Shown piece by piece: positions 7,504 through 16,575 of a DNA stretch of 35,946 bases (the first letter of the stretch is position 1; each line of letters begins with the position of its first letter). This DNA is from Acidobacteriota bacterium (GTDB taxonomy: Bacteria; Acidobacteriota; Terriglobia; UBA7540): assembly GCA_003165315.1 (NCBI GenBank), contig PLSX01000252.1:1381-37326 (forward strand), written 5' to 3'. Made by a program: the position numbers and the translations under genes. Below the pieces are notes generated by a model. That model saw only the letters and a program-made list of their open reading frames with translations. It was not told where the DNA came from and did not search any database.

Positions 7504-8029
7504 GAGCTGAACCCTGGTGATGAGGCCCCGTCATGCCCTGTCGCTACGTGAAGGGCTATTCTACTGGAGTTGGGAGAAAGAGTCTCGTGGGGTTGAGCGG
7601 AGTGGCTCTTGGCCACGTCATCCTGCCCTTGCTCGGGCACGGGCTCTACGCCGCTGCTACAGCGGGCAGCAGCGTAGCACTGAGCCATTTTTCTTCGAAA
7701 AGAATAACGCGGCCACGCTGTTAAGGTATAAGTTCAATGCCAATAAGTTCTATCGACATAACCATATTTTTAATATAGAATTACCGCTTCTATTATCGTT
7801 GATTATAAGCAATTCTGATGGATGGCACCGGGGGACGCTAGGAATGTTTGGTTGTCCGCGTTGTATTTCTTCTGAAAGCTATTCCACGGTTCTCTGCACA
7901 ATTGTTTATTAAGTTCGTGTCCTTTGGAGACGTGGCTTCATAGCGCGAATTGCGGTCAAACACAACCCGAAGCTCCTCCCCCCCCGTAATTAGTGCAAAT
8001 TCTTGTTGCCGCCAGGCACGAGGTGTTCT
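7504..8029. other. Long intergenic region with hairpin repeat
   Basis: The first half carries repeat-like DNA, including the hairpin at 7646-7677. The second half (about 7720-7930) is markedly AT-rich and lacks any credible ORF. It probably contains the promoter of the zinc-ribbon gene, but no clear -35/-10 pair stands out. Confidence 0.4.
7646..7677. repeat. Imperfect 12-bp hairpin, dispersed-repeat type
   Basis: CTACGCCGCTGC (7646-7657) pairs with GCAGCAGCGTAG (7666-7677) with one mismatch around an 8-base loop. It lies in the same kind of mosaic repeat DNA as 327-457 and 9470-9488. Confidence 0.5.
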
Positions 8030-8893
8030 GTGCTTTGTCCAAGCTGTGGCAAAGAGATCGCCGAAGGCGCCGGCGTTTGTAGCCTCTGCGGAATTTCGCT
8101 TTCACCCGACAAGCTTTCTTCCACACAAACTCCCCGCCCGGCCAGTTTGAATCTATTGCGAGGAGGGCCGAAGAAGCCACGGCCGACAAGCAAGAAGGCT
8201 CTCGCGAGCCTTCTCCTTGGCCTTATTACCTTTGTATTCCTTGTCGGAACAATATCATTCGCCATCTCAGTCAGAAGTGCCCATGTAATCCATTACCTCA
8301 CCTGTCTTTGTCTGGTGCCTGTGGCAGGGTTGCTTGCCGTCATTTTCGGCCATCAGGCGAACACTTCAATCCGCATTACCGGGTATCGCCTCTCAGGTAA
8401 GGGAATGGCAGCAGGCGGCCTGGCTTTGGCGTATTTGGGTCTTGTGGCGTGGGTTGCCATCCTGATTTTCGTCGTTCCGGAAGTTGATATTTCCTCCCCA
8501 AAGGCGTCAGCAGACGCGGCGCCGGTGGGGTGGCTCCGGACCATAAACACCGCGGCCGTTACCTACATGGTGACATACAAGCGTGGGTATCCCCCAACAC
8601 TCTCGGCCTTGGGGCCACCGAAAGCTGAGAACTCCAATGTCCGTGTTGAACCGAGTGAGGAGGCAGCGGGTTTGATTGACAAAGATTTAGCTACGGGAAC
8701 AGAGTTCGGCTACCGCGTCGTCTATATTCCCGGGCCGGTTAACAGCACCGGCAGGATTGTGACTTACAGGGTTCATGCCGACCCAGTCGAAAGCGGAGCC
8801 AAAGGAGATTTGCACTATTACACAGATCAGTCGGCCGTGATCAGGGTTGAAGAGGGAAAGGAAGCTGATCAGGGCAGCCAACCTATCGAGTAA
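8030..8893 (+). CDS. Zinc-ribbon membrane protein with DUF4190-like and pilin-like C-terminal segment
   Basis: About 287 residues from GTG 8030, which follows GAGGTG at 8020-8025 with good spacing and gives the usual zinc-ribbon start MLCPSCGKEI. CPSC and CSLC form an N-terminal zinc ribbon. Three to four hydrophobic segments follow (ALASLLLGLITFVFLVGT, YLTCLCLVPVAGLLAVIFG, GLALAYLGLVAWVAILIFV), with the GKGMAAGGLALAYLGL pattern typical of DUF4190. The C-terminal part, INTAAVTYMVTYKRGYPPTL onward, resembles the globular part of type II/IV pseudopilin-like proteins and should face outside the membrane. A TTG at 8003 is a weaker alternative start. The function is unknown. Confidence 0.75.
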   Translation: MLCPSCGKEIAEGAGVCSLCGISLSPDKLSSTQTPRPASLNLLRGGPKKPRPTSKKALASLLLGLITFVFLVGTISFAISVRSAHVIHYLTCLCLVPVAGLLAVIFGHQANTSIRITGYRLSGKGMAAGGLALAYLGLVAWVAILIFVVPEVDISSPKASADAAPVGWLRTINTAAVTYMVTYKRGYPPTLSALGPPKAENSNVRVEPSEEAAGLIDKDLATGTEFGYRVVYIPGPVNSTGRIVTYRVHADPVESGAKGDLHYYTDQSAVIRVEEGKEADQGSQPIE

Positions 8894-9025
8894 CCAATTG
8901 TTACAAGCTATATCCAGGCTCGAAATCCTGCGTTTATCACCAAGCTACCTTCCTTGATGTTGGCCTCAGCCAAGCGTTGACAAAGTCAGCAGCGCTTCAA
9001 TACTCTTCCGGGGTGACTCTTGAGA

Positions 9026-9433
9026 ATGACAGCACAAGAAATGGCGGACCGGATTTTCGACTTGATCGCGGTGAGCAGGGGCGTCACTTTTGCTGAGATT
9101 TTCAACGTCATAGGCGAAGAAGCCAGAGAAAACCTGACATGGGAAATTTCTCCCAATACTGCGCTTTGGAGAGGAATTTCACAGACCCTATATGAAGCCT
9201 TCAAGCTAATGCACCAAGAAATCGTCCCACAATGGACCAATTTCCTAATTTATGTGAACGATGGCGAGGTTCTGAACCTACCAATCGGCAAGACAATCTC
9301 TAAAACCGGGTACAAGAAACCACATTGGTATCCTGTTGTATTTCGATTCAGATTGGTGTTGATTCTCCCGTCGTCGCCACACCCATTTTGCTCCTCACCA
9401 CTAGCGAAAGAGTGGGCCGGACGCCTGGGGTAA
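9026..9433 (+). CDS. Small hypothetical protein with a possibly rewritten C-terminus
   Basis: About 135 residues from ATG 9026 (an in-frame TTG lies at 9020). The first 100 residues look like a compact soluble domain: MADRIFDLIAVSRGVTFAEI, then NTALWRGISQTLYEAFKL, then WTNFLIYVNDGEVLNLPIG. This could be a winged-helix-like fold, but I do not recognise the family. The last 30 or so residues, from about 9340, become Pro/Ser/Phe-rich and unlike the rest, and the stop codon lies at the edge of repeat DNA (9434-9490). The original 3' end may therefore have been replaced. Confidence 0.5.
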   Translation: MTAQEMADRIFDLIAVSRGVTFAEIFNVIGEEARENLTWEISPNTALWRGISQTLYEAFKLMHQEIVPQWTNFLIYVNDGEVLNLPIGKTISKTGYKKPHWYPVVFRFRLVLILPSSPHPFCSSPLAKEWAGRLG

Positions 9434-9469
9434 GACGTCTGTGGCATGGCCACCCTGGCCAAGCTCGAG

Positions 9470-9488
9470 CACGGGCAAGATGCCCGTG
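9470..9488. repeat. Short hairpin, dispersed-repeat type
   Basis: CACGGGC (9470-9476) and GCCCGTG (9482-9488) pair around a 5-base loop. The surrounding text (GTGGCATGGCCACCCTGGCC upstream) is repeat-like and non-coding. Confidence 0.5.
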
Positions 9489-9567
9489 GCACATCCGCCT
9501 TCACTTTTAATTCCTTCTGCGCAACTGCGACTTAATTTCGCTCCCCGCTTCATGTACAATCAGGATT

Positions 9568-9593
9568 GTTCGCCAGCGAATCCTGCGGCGAAC
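9568..9593. promoter_or_regulatory. Inverted repeat upstream of the RsbW-like gene
   Basis: GTTCGCC (9568-9574) and GGCGAAC (9587-9593) form 7-bp arms 12 bases apart, just after a -10-like TACAAT at 9555-9560. This could be an operator or an mRNA hairpin. The -35 is weak, so the assignment is uncertain. Confidence 0.3.
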
Positions 9594-9707
9594 TTGGGCG
9601 GCAGATCAAATCATGCATTTTCTGTGGGTGTATCAGGGTAAGTGTGTAGCTGAGCCCATGGGCGGCCCTCCACATAAAGGCGGGGGGCGGCATGTTTGGG
9701 AAAACTG

Positions 9708-10136
9708 ATGAGCGAAAGCCTATTCTTGCACATCAAGAACGACATCCTCGAGATCAAGAGGATGGGGGATGAGGTTGCTGGCTGGTGCCACGAGCAGGCG
9801 CTCTCGGAAGACACCGAATGCCAGCTCGATCTGGTGCTGGACGAGATGGTCAGCAATGTCATTCGCCACGGCATCAGAGACTGCGGTCCACACATCATTG
9901 AGGTTAATCTGCATCGCAACGGGCAGGAGTTGACCATGGAAATCGAGGACGATGGCGTGCCCTTCAATCCTCTCATCGATGCCCCCGTTCCTGACACCAC
10001 CAAGCCCGTCGAGGAGCGGCGCATCGGGGGGCTGGGGGTTTATCTGGTGCGGCAATTCATGGATAGTCTCGTTTACGAACGGCGCGAGGGGAAAAATTAT
10101 TTGCGCATGGGAAAGAGGCTGGAAGAAACACCATAG
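9708..10136 (+). CDS. RsbW/SpoIIAB-type ATPase (anti-sigma factor or serine kinase)
   Basis: About 142 residues from ATG 9708 (an in-frame TTG at 9696 is the alternative). This is a stand-alone GHKL ATPase: the N-box is in LDLVLDEMVSNVIRHG, the G1 box in EIEDDGVPFNP and the G2-like box in RRIGGLGVYLVRQFMDSLVY. Such proteins usually bind a sigma factor or phosphorylate a STAS-domain antagonist. No sigma factor, STAS or PP2C gene is next to it. Instead it precedes a GAF-HlyD gene after 196 bases, so it may regulate or simply neighbour the transport cluster. Confidence 0.85.
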   Translation: MSESLFLHIKNDILEIKRMGDEVAGWCHEQALSEDTECQLDLVLDEMVSNVIRHGIRDCGPHIIEVNLHRNGQELTMEIEDDGVPFNPLIDAPVPDTTKPVEERRIGGLGVYLVRQFMDSLVYERREGKNYLRMGKRLEETP

Positions 10137-10332
10137 CAAAATGGTGGGCCGGAACCTTGACACTCAGGAAGCCATTTGTTAGCTTGCGAGAAGAATTGCA
10201 GGGCAGGGAAAATCTCATTTTGCTGAAATAATGGCTTGACCATCGGGTCATCCCGAACAGAGTTTCCTAAACGCATCCTCACTGGCAATCAGCGCCATTG
10301 TAATTTATTCAATCCATTTGCCGGGGAACGGC

Positions 10333-12756
10333 ATGCCACAGCTCTCAGATCTACTCACTCTTGCCAACTCCTACCAGCGGTGCCTTGAAGCAAGCGCCGT
10401 TTACAAGACCCTGGCGCATCACCTGGGGCCCGTTCTGGGAGCACAAGGGGTGCTGGTGTGGACCCGCCGGAACGCCGGCGAAGGCCTGACCTGCGCGGAT
10501 TCCTGGTTCCAGGCCGGCTCGCCTTTCCGCCCTTCCGCCGCAGCCATTACCGAAGGTCTATTGTTTGAACATTTGCAGGCCGAGCGCGCCCAGCGCTTCG
10601 GCAAAGCCGAAATCATCACCCAAACGCTCATTCATTTAGGCGACAACGACCGGGATCGCATTACCACTGCCTTGTATGCGCCGATTAACACCCGGGCCGG
10701 GTCGATTGGAGTGGTGGAGATTCTGAACCACGGCCAGGGAGAATTTTCTGCCGATGACGCGGCCTTTGTTGAGGAGGCATGCCGCCTTACGGCCGGCGCA
10801 TTGAATCTGCTCAGCTCCCTCGACGAAGAACGTTCCGCCAGCATGTCAACCGTGGAGCGCCTTACCGCGCTCTACGACATCAGCCGCGTGTTCAGCTCCA
10901 CGCTCGAGCTTTCGGAACTGCTTCCCATCATGGCAGAGAAGATTCGCGACATCCTGCAAGCGGGTGCCTGCAACATCTGGCTGGTTCAATCCGCCAGCAA
11001 CGAATTGAAGTTCGTCCAGCAAGCGGGAGAGGATCCCAGTACTGGCCAGAACGTGCACATTCCCGTGGGTGAAGGATTCCTGGGGCAAGTTGTTGTGCAG
11101 GGTGCACCGCGCCTGGTGGAAAGTGCAGAAGAAGATCCGCAGTTGGAAGATCGGCGGCAGGCGGGCGGGGATTTTGAGCTGCGGACGCTGATGTGCGCTC
11201 CCCTGCTGAAGGAAGAGACGGTCCTCGGCGTCGTGGAGGTGGTGAATCGGCTGAATGGCGGGGCCTTTGATGAAGACGACCTCTTCTTTCTCTCCAGCAT
11301 GGCGGAGCAGGCTTCCATTGCCCTTACCAACGCCAACCTGTTTAATGCGGAGCGGCGCGCCAACGACTTGCATGCGCTGCTGGCCACCAGCAAGGAACTG
11401 ACCTCCACCCTTAACCTTGACCACGTGCTGACCACAGTGGTGAATCAGGCGGCAACGGTTGTGCCCTTTGATCATTGCGCAATTGGGATTTTTGATCGTA
11501 GTCAATTCGTTCTGGGAGCGGTGTCAGGAGAGGCCGAGGTTCCCAAGACTCCCCGGATGGAGCAACTCAGAAAGGTCATGGAATGGGTTGCGGCGCAGGA
11601 AGGATCGATCTCGGCAGATCGCCATGATGAAGGCTGGGCGATGTCGCCAGAAGGCGATGTGGCGGCCCTGACCCAATTCATGGATGAGCACGGCTACGGT
11701 GGCTTCCATGGCATACCGCTTCGCGACGATCAAGGCTGCGTGGGCGTGCTGGCATTGTTGAGCGCCCAGGCTGACTTCCTGACGGCAAGCAATTTGGAAT
11801 TGCTCAGCATTCTCGCCAGTCAAACCACCGTGGCGGTGCGCAACGCCCGTCTTTATCAGGAGGTTCCGCTCGCCAGCTTCCTGCGGCCCATTCTGAAGAG
11901 CAAGAACAGGTTGCAAGAAGCTACCCACGGACACTGGGTGGAACTGTTTTGGAAGGCTGGGTTGGTGGTCAGCCTTTTAATCCTCATCCCCTGGAAATTT
12001 CGCATTCAGACCAATGCCACCGTGGTGCCGGCGGAGAAGCGCGTGGTGAGCGCCGAAGTGAGCGGAGTGATCGCAAGCGTATCCGTGCATGAAGGTGAGC
12101 GAGCGGAGGCTGGTGAGGTGGTGGCCTCGCTGGGGGATTCTGACTCCCGGCTGCTGCTGGAGGGGGCGGTCTCCAATATGGGCATTGCGCGGCGTCAACT
12201 TGAGGAGGCCGAGGCGCGCCGGGATTGGACGGCGGCCGGCCAGGCTCAATTAAGCATGGATCTGCACAAGGCCGAGGCGGACCTGTATCGTGAAAAAGTG
12301 GAGAAGGCGCAACTGCGCTCACCCATCAGCGGCGTTGTGGTGACCCCCAAGGTGGAGGAGAAAGCCGGACAGTTTTTGAAAACCGGCGATCCGTTCTGCG
12401 AGATCGTGGACGACAACCGCATGGCCGTGGAGATGAATGTGCCGGAAACCGATATGGAGTGGGTCCATCCAGGGCAGAGGGTGGCGCTGAAACTCAATGC
12501 CCTGCCCACGCGAACTCTGGTGGGCCAGGTGGAACGAGTCTCGCCTCAAACCATCACGGCGGAACAAGAGGAGTTTTTTGTGACCCGCGCCATCTTTCCC
12601 AACCCCGGCGGAGCGGCCCGCGCTGGCATGGCGGGGCAGGCCAAAATCTCCGCCAGGGGGGGATGGTTTGATACAGGTTGGTATTCAGTGGGGTTTGTTA
12701 TGCTTCGCTCACCCGTGGCTTGGGCGTGGCGAAAAGTGTGGACGTTGATTCCGTAG
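10333..12756 (+). CDS. GAF-GAF-GAF-transmembrane-HlyD (biotinyl-lipoyl) fusion protein
   Basis: About 807 residues from ATG 10333, with GGGG-rich sequence upstream. Three GAF-like sensor regions occupy residues about 20-160, 180-335 and 345-510, the second and third joined by the helix AERRANDLHALLATSKELTS. One transmembrane helix lies near 540-557 (AGLVVSLLILIPW). A membrane-fusion/HlyD arm follows to the end: a barrel-sandwich lipoyl half (VVSAEVSGVIASVSVHEGER), a short hairpin, the second lipoyl half (LRSPISGVVVTPKVEEKAG) and a beta-barrel. The topology puts GAF sensors in the cytoplasm and the adaptor in the periplasm. A sensor fused directly to an exporter arm is unusual and suggests ligand-gated export. 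It is co-directional with two further HlyD-type genes. Confidence 0.85.
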   Translation: MPQLSDLLTLANSYQRCLEASAVYKTLAHHLGPVLGAQGVLVWTRRNAGEGLTCADSWFQAGSPFRPSAAAITEGLLFEHLQAERAQRFGKAEIITQTLIHLGDNDRDRITTALYAPINTRAGSIGVVEILNHGQGEFSADDAAFVEEACRLTAGALNLLSSLDEERSASMSTVERLTALYDISRVFSSTLELSELLPIMAEKIRDILQAGACNIWLVQSASNELKFVQQAGEDPSTGQNVHIPVGEGFLGQVVVQGAPRLVESAEEDPQLEDRRQAGGDFELRTLMCAPLLKEETVLGVVEVVNRLNGGAFDEDDLFFLSSMAEQASIALTNANLFNAERRANDLHALLATSKELTSTLNLDHVLTTVVNQAATVVPFDHCAIGIFDRSQFVLGAVSGEAEVPKTPRMEQLRKVMEWVAAQEGSISADRHDEGWAMSPEGDVAALTQFMDEHGYGGFHGIPLRDDQGCVGVLALLSAQADFLTASNLELLSILASQTTVAVRNARLYQEVPLASFLRPILKSKNRLQEATHGHWVELFWKAGLVVSLLILIPWKFRIQTNATVVPAEKRVVSAEVSGVIASVSVHEGERAEAGEVVASLGDSDSRLLLEGAVSNMGIARRQLEEAEARRDWTAAGQAQLSMDLHKAEADLYREKVEKAQLRSPISGVVVTPKVEEKAGQFLKTGDPFCEIVDDNRMAVEMNVPETDMEWVHPGQRVALKLNALPTRTLVGQVERVSPQTITAEQEEFFVTRAIFPNPGGAARAGMAGQAKISARGGWFDTGWYSVGFVMLRSPVAWAWRKVWTLIP

Positions 12757-12778
12757 GAAGTATAGAGAGGCCGGATCG

Positions 12779-13714
12779 ATGCGAATCAAAATTCTGGCGT
12801 TCGGTTTGATGGTGTGCGCCGTGCTGGGCACGACGAACTGCTCAAATGACGAGCAGAAATCCATGGCGGCGGCTGCCGCCCCCGCAGCGCCGGCGCGGCC
12901 CGCAACGGCGTCATCCCCACCCGCGCCAACTGCGTCCACTCCCAATACGCTGGAAATTCTCACGGTGCTTTCAGTGGAACGCTCGGTGGTCCTGCTCGCC
13001 CAGACCGACGGCATTGTAACGGAAATCAACTTTGACCAGGATAGCTGGGTGCAGAAGGGGGCGGTGCTGGCGCGCCTCGACGACCGGGAAATTCAAGCCA
13101 GGCTGGATCACGCCCGGGACGATCTGGAGATCGCCAAAAACAATTTGCAGTACCAGGAAGCGGAAACCAAAGCCAAGGACGCCGCTTACCGCCGGCAGTT
13201 GGAATTGCGCCAGTACGGGCTGAGCAGCCAGGCGGCGGAAGAAGAAGCCGAGTTCCTTTCCAAGGGCGCGCACTTTGATGTGGAAAGTCTCAAGGCGACA
13301 GTAAAAGAAAAGGAGTCGGCCATTCAGGAACTTCAGGTGGAACTGGAAAAGACCCGGATCATCGCCCCCTTTGATGGCTATGTCACTGAGCGCTCCATTC
13401 GCGTGGGCCAGAATATGGTAAAGAACGACGCGTGCTTCCGCGTGAGCCAGCTTTCGCCCCTCCAGGTGCGCTTCCTGGTGCCCGAATCTTCCGGCAAGGC
13501 GCCGCAGGTGGGTGATCACCTTCAGGTGGTCGCGGTGGGAGACAGCTCGCGGCAATATAGTGCGGTGGTCAAGATGCTGAGCCCCACCATCGACCCCGCC
13601 AGCATGAGTTACGACGTGACCGCGCAGCTTACGGCGCCGGATCTTCGCCCCCTTCGCCCCGGCATGGGCGTGAAGGTCTTGTGGCCGGTACACAACCAAC
13701 CCCCGGCTCGGTGA
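12779..13714 (+). CDS. HlyD/RND-type periplasmic adaptor protein
   Basis: A 311-residue membrane-fusion protein with an N-terminal export signal (ILAFGLMVCAVLGTTNC). The Cys could be a lipidation site, but Asn at -1 is atypical of a lipobox. A Pro/Ala-rich linker follows, then the first lipoyl half (QTDGIVTEINFDQDSWVQKG), a long alpha-helical hairpin (about residues 105-190) and the second half (KTRIIAPFDGYVTERSIRVG), ending in a beta-barrel (DLRPLRPGMGVKV). GAGAGG lies 10 bases upstream of the ATG. It sits 22 bases after the GAF-HlyD gene and 11 bases before the M50-HlyD gene, so the three are almost certainly one operon. No ATPase or RND pump is adjacent, so the exported substrate is unknown. 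Confidence 0.85.
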   Translation: MRIKILAFGLMVCAVLGTTNCSNDEQKSMAAAAAPAAPARPATASSPPAPTASTPNTLEILTVLSVERSVVLLAQTDGIVTEINFDQDSWVQKGAVLARLDDREIQARLDHARDDLEIAKNNLQYQEAETKAKDAAYRRQLELRQYGLSSQAAEEEAEFLSKGAHFDVESLKATVKEKESAIQELQVELEKTRIIAPFDGYVTERSIRVGQNMVKNDACFRVSQLSPLQVRFLVPESSGKAPQVGDHLQVVAVGDSSRQYSAVVKMLSPTIDPASMSYDVTAQLTAPDLRPLRPGMGVKVLWPVHNQPPAR

Positions 13715-13725
13715 GATGAGGCAGC

Positions 13726-15867
13726 ATGCAATTTGGTCCCACCAGTATTCGTCTGAGCGGCGTCCTCGCCCGGGGCCTGCAACGCCCCAAGCTGCGTTCT
13801 GACCTAAAGGTCAGTAAGCAGACGTTTGCCGGCGAAGTCAGCTACGTCATCAAAATTCCCGAGACCGATTCGTTCAACCGCATTGGCGAGTTCGATTGGG
13901 AGGTGCTGGCCCTTTGTGATGGGACGCGCACCCCGGCGGATATTGCCGCGGAGTTGAACGCCAATAATGCCGATGTCTCCCTCTCGCCGGAGGAGGTCAC
14001 GGAATTCCTGGCGGGCATCGACGCCAACTCCTGGGAGCGGAGCCCGGCGGAAAAGAACCTGTGCATCCTGGAGAAGATCCGGGACGAGCGCCGTGAGCGT
14101 GTCAACCGCGAGAGCCTTCTCTACATCTATTTTTCCGCCTTCGATCCCGACAAAGTCCTGACCCGCTTGAATCGGTACGTGGGCTGGATGTTTACCAAGC
14201 AATTCTTCATCTTTTCGCTGGGAATTTTCCTGCTGGCGGCAATCCTGCTGGGGGATGACTTCACTCGATTCCGCACTGAATCCATGGCTCTTTACAATTT
14301 TTCCGGTAAGGGCGCCGGAGATATCCTGCTGATGTGGCTGCTTCTTTTTCTGGTGGTGGGGCCGCACGAATTTGCTCATGGCCTTGCCTGCAAGCATTAC
14401 GGAGGCGAAGTCCACCACATGGGTTTTATGCTGATGTACTTCGCTCCGTCCTTCTATACCGATTGCACGGACATGCACTTGTTTGACAGCACCAGCCAGC
14501 GCATTTGGACCATTATCGCGGGAATTTGGATGACGCTCTTGCAATGCAGCTTCGCCATCTTTATTTGGCACTTATCGCCGCCAGGGTCCGTCATTGGAAA
14601 CATCGCCTATGAATTTGCGTTGATGAGCGGCATCCCGGCTTTTATGCAGTTGAATCCGCTCATGAAGCTTGACGGCTATTACGTGCTGAGCCAAATGCTG
14701 CAAGTGGACAACCTCCGGGAACGTTCCTTTGGCTACATGAATGTCTGGTTTCGGCGCCATGTGCTTCAGCAAGTGGTGGAAGTGCCGCCCGTCAGCCGCC
14801 GCGAGCAGCGAATTTTCATTGCCTACAGCACGGCTGCGGGTCTTTATAGCGCCGCGATGATCTATTTTTTCACCATCTTTGTGAACAACATTTTTACCAG
14901 CCATCTGGGAGGTTTGGGATATTTCGCCACCGCTGGCGCGCTCTATCTGTTCCTTCGCCGGCGGCTGAATTTGTGGGCATCCGCCGCCCGGCATTACCTG
15001 GAGGGGATGAAGGTGAAATTCATGGCATGGAGAATGAAGTGGTGGCAGCAGGGCCTGGGAGTGGGATTTGTCCTGCTCCTTATTGTTCCGCCCACGGCGG
15101 TCAAGGTGGTTTCAGACTTCCGTCTCGAGCCGGGAAGGCGCGCCGAGATTCGCGCCCAGGTTCCCGGCGTGATCGCCCAGGTTACAGTTCGCGAGGGTGC
15201 AGAAATACCGGCCGGGGAAGCCATTGCAATTCTGCACAACCCGGATCTCGAAACGCAAAGTAAAGTCGTGGGGTATCAATTGCGCCAAGTCGAGGCGGCA
15301 TTGAGGGCGGCGGAGGCCCGCAACGATTCCGGCCGGACCGAACTGTACACGCAGCAGGAAGAGCGTCTGCAGTTTGACCAGAAGCAGGCCGCGGGGAAGC
15401 TGGACCGGTTGACACTTCGGGCGCCATTTGCGGGCGCCATCGCCACACCCCTGTTGGAACAACGCGTTGGAAGCTACTTGCAAGTTGGCGATCAACTCGC
15501 TGTCATGGTAAACCGTCAGACGATGCGGGCGCGGGTGCTGGTGAGAGACCGCGATTTGGAGGACGTACAGAAAGGCACGCGGGTTGACCTGAAAGTACAA
15601 CCTTTTTCCTTCCGCACTTTCACCGGGCAGGTTGACCAGGTCATGCCGGCCGCCTCGCCCAACCGCCCCATTACTGCTCCGGACAAACTGGAGCGCAAAG
15701 GGCAGGAGTTGGCCAATTTCTTTGAAGTGGATATGGAATTCCCCAATCCGGATGGAGCGCTACAAGAAGGCATGACGGGGACGGCAAGGATTTATGGAAA
15801 GCACTACCCGGTGGCCTGGCGTTTTGCGCGCGCCGGCTATCGTTGGGCACACTCGCTGATCTGGTAG
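13726..15867 (+). CDS. PqqD-like domain / M50 zinc metalloprotease / HlyD fusion (peptide zinc metalloprotease type)
   Basis: A 713-residue protein in three parts. Residues about 25-110 resemble PqqD (RiPP-recognition winged helix), with IGEFDWEVLALCDGTRTPADIAAEL. Residues about 150-450 form a polytopic site-2-protease domain: HEFAH at 214-218 supplies the zinc histidines and catalytic Glu, and LDGYY (D316) is the third ligand motif in the later helix. From about 460, after a last helix (GLGVGFVLLLIVPPTAVKVV), comes an HlyD arm with two lipoyl halves (RAQVPGVIAQVTVREGAEI and LRAPFAGAIATPLLEQRVG). The family is annotated as putative peptide zinc metalloprotease and accompanies peptide maturation and export. 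The PqqD part suggests a leader-bearing peptide substrate. It is the last gene of its operon. Confidence 0.85.
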   Translation: MQFGPTSIRLSGVLARGLQRPKLRSDLKVSKQTFAGEVSYVIKIPETDSFNRIGEFDWEVLALCDGTRTPADIAAELNANNADVSLSPEEVTEFLAGIDANSWERSPAEKNLCILEKIRDERRERVNRESLLYIYFSAFDPDKVLTRLNRYVGWMFTKQFFIFSLGIFLLAAILLGDDFTRFRTESMALYNFSGKGAGDILLMWLLLFLVVGPHEFAHGLACKHYGGEVHHMGFMLMYFAPSFYTDCTDMHLFDSTSQRIWTIIAGIWMTLLQCSFAIFIWHLSPPGSVIGNIAYEFALMSGIPAFMQLNPLMKLDGYYVLSQMLQVDNLRERSFGYMNVWFRRHVLQQVVEVPPVSRREQRIFIAYSTAAGLYSAAMIYFFTIFVNNIFTSHLGGLGYFATAGALYLFLRRRLNLWASAARHYLEGMKVKFMAWRMKWWQQGLGVGFVLLLIVPPTAVKVVSDFRLEPGRRAEIRAQVPGVIAQVTVREGAEIPAGEAIAILHNPDLETQSKVVGYQLRQVEAALRAAEARNDSGRTELYTQQEERLQFDQKQAAGKLDRLTLRAPFAGAIATPLLEQRVGSYLQVGDQLAVMVNRQTMRARVLVRDRDLEDVQKGTRVDLKVQPFSFRTFTGQVDQVMPAASPNRPITAPDKLERKGQELANFFEVDMEFPNPDGALQEGMTGTARIYGKHYPVAWRFARAGYRWAHSLIW

Positions 15868-15930
15868 CCTGGCCCACAGCGATTCACAAACACCGTGAGC
15901 AGAGGCGTGCCTGATGCCATGGACGCGGAT

Positions 15931-16575
15931 CTATTTCCAGCGAGTGCCGGACTCTTCCAGGGCAATGCGGACCAGCTGGCTGCGGGTTCGCACCCCGGTT
16001 TTCTGAAAGAGTTGTTGCAAGGCAGCCTTCACTGAACTTTCCGAAATTTCGAGACGGGCGCCAATTTCCTTATTGCTAAGTCCCTCAAACACACCCTGTA
16101 ATACTTGGGCCTCGCGTTTGGTAAAGGGTTTGGCTTGGCCCGCCCCTTGCGGGTGTTTTGAAACCCTCACCAAGGCCTGGATCGCATTTTCATCCAGCCA
16201 GGTTTCTCCTGCCATGACCTTGCGGATTGCCTGCACGAGGACCATGGGCGCACTATGCTTGGGAAAGATTCCGCCCACACCCAGGTCGAGCGCCCGCACG
16301 GACTCGGCATCGCTCATTCCCGCCGTGACCATAAGGAATCGGCCCTTAAACCCCAACTGGCGGGCCTGGGCAATGAACTCAAAGCCCCGTTCTTTCCCCA
16401 GATCATAGTCCAATAAAACGAGGTCGACGGGCCTCTGGCGCAGGACTTCCGTGGCTTCAGCAATCGATGCGCAACAAGCTACCATTTTCAAATCAGGCTC
16501 ACCCTCAAGCAGGCGGGTCAGGCCTTCGCGAAACAGAGCGTGGTCATCGAGTAGCAGAATCCTGACTTTATCCAT
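15931..16575 (-). CDS. LuxR/NarL-family response regulator
   Basis: About 214 residues from ATG 16575. The receiver domain has D10-D11, phospho-acceptor D56 in DLVLLDYD and K106 in FPK. The HTH (about residues 140-200) has the LuxR-type FTKREAQVLQGVFEGLSNKEI followed by SSVKAALQQLFQKTG. The start overlaps the end of the histidine kinase gene by 8 bases, so the two form a coupled two-component pair. The 34 extra N-terminal codons of the longer frame are not receiver-like. It ends about 60 bases from the convergent M50 operon. The target is unknown; the divergent RND operon at 18238 is a reasonable candidate. Confidence 0.9.
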   Translation of the reverse strand: MDKVRILLLDDHALFREGLTRLLEGEPDLKMVACCASIAEATEVLRQRPVDLVLLDYDLGKERGFEFIAQARQLGFKGRFLMVTAGMSDAESVRALDLGVGGIFPKHSAPMVLVQAIRKVMAGETWLDENAIQALVRVSKHPQGAGQAKPFTKREAQVLQGVFEGLSNKEIGARLEISESSVKAALQQLFQKTGVRTRSQLVRIALEESGTRWK

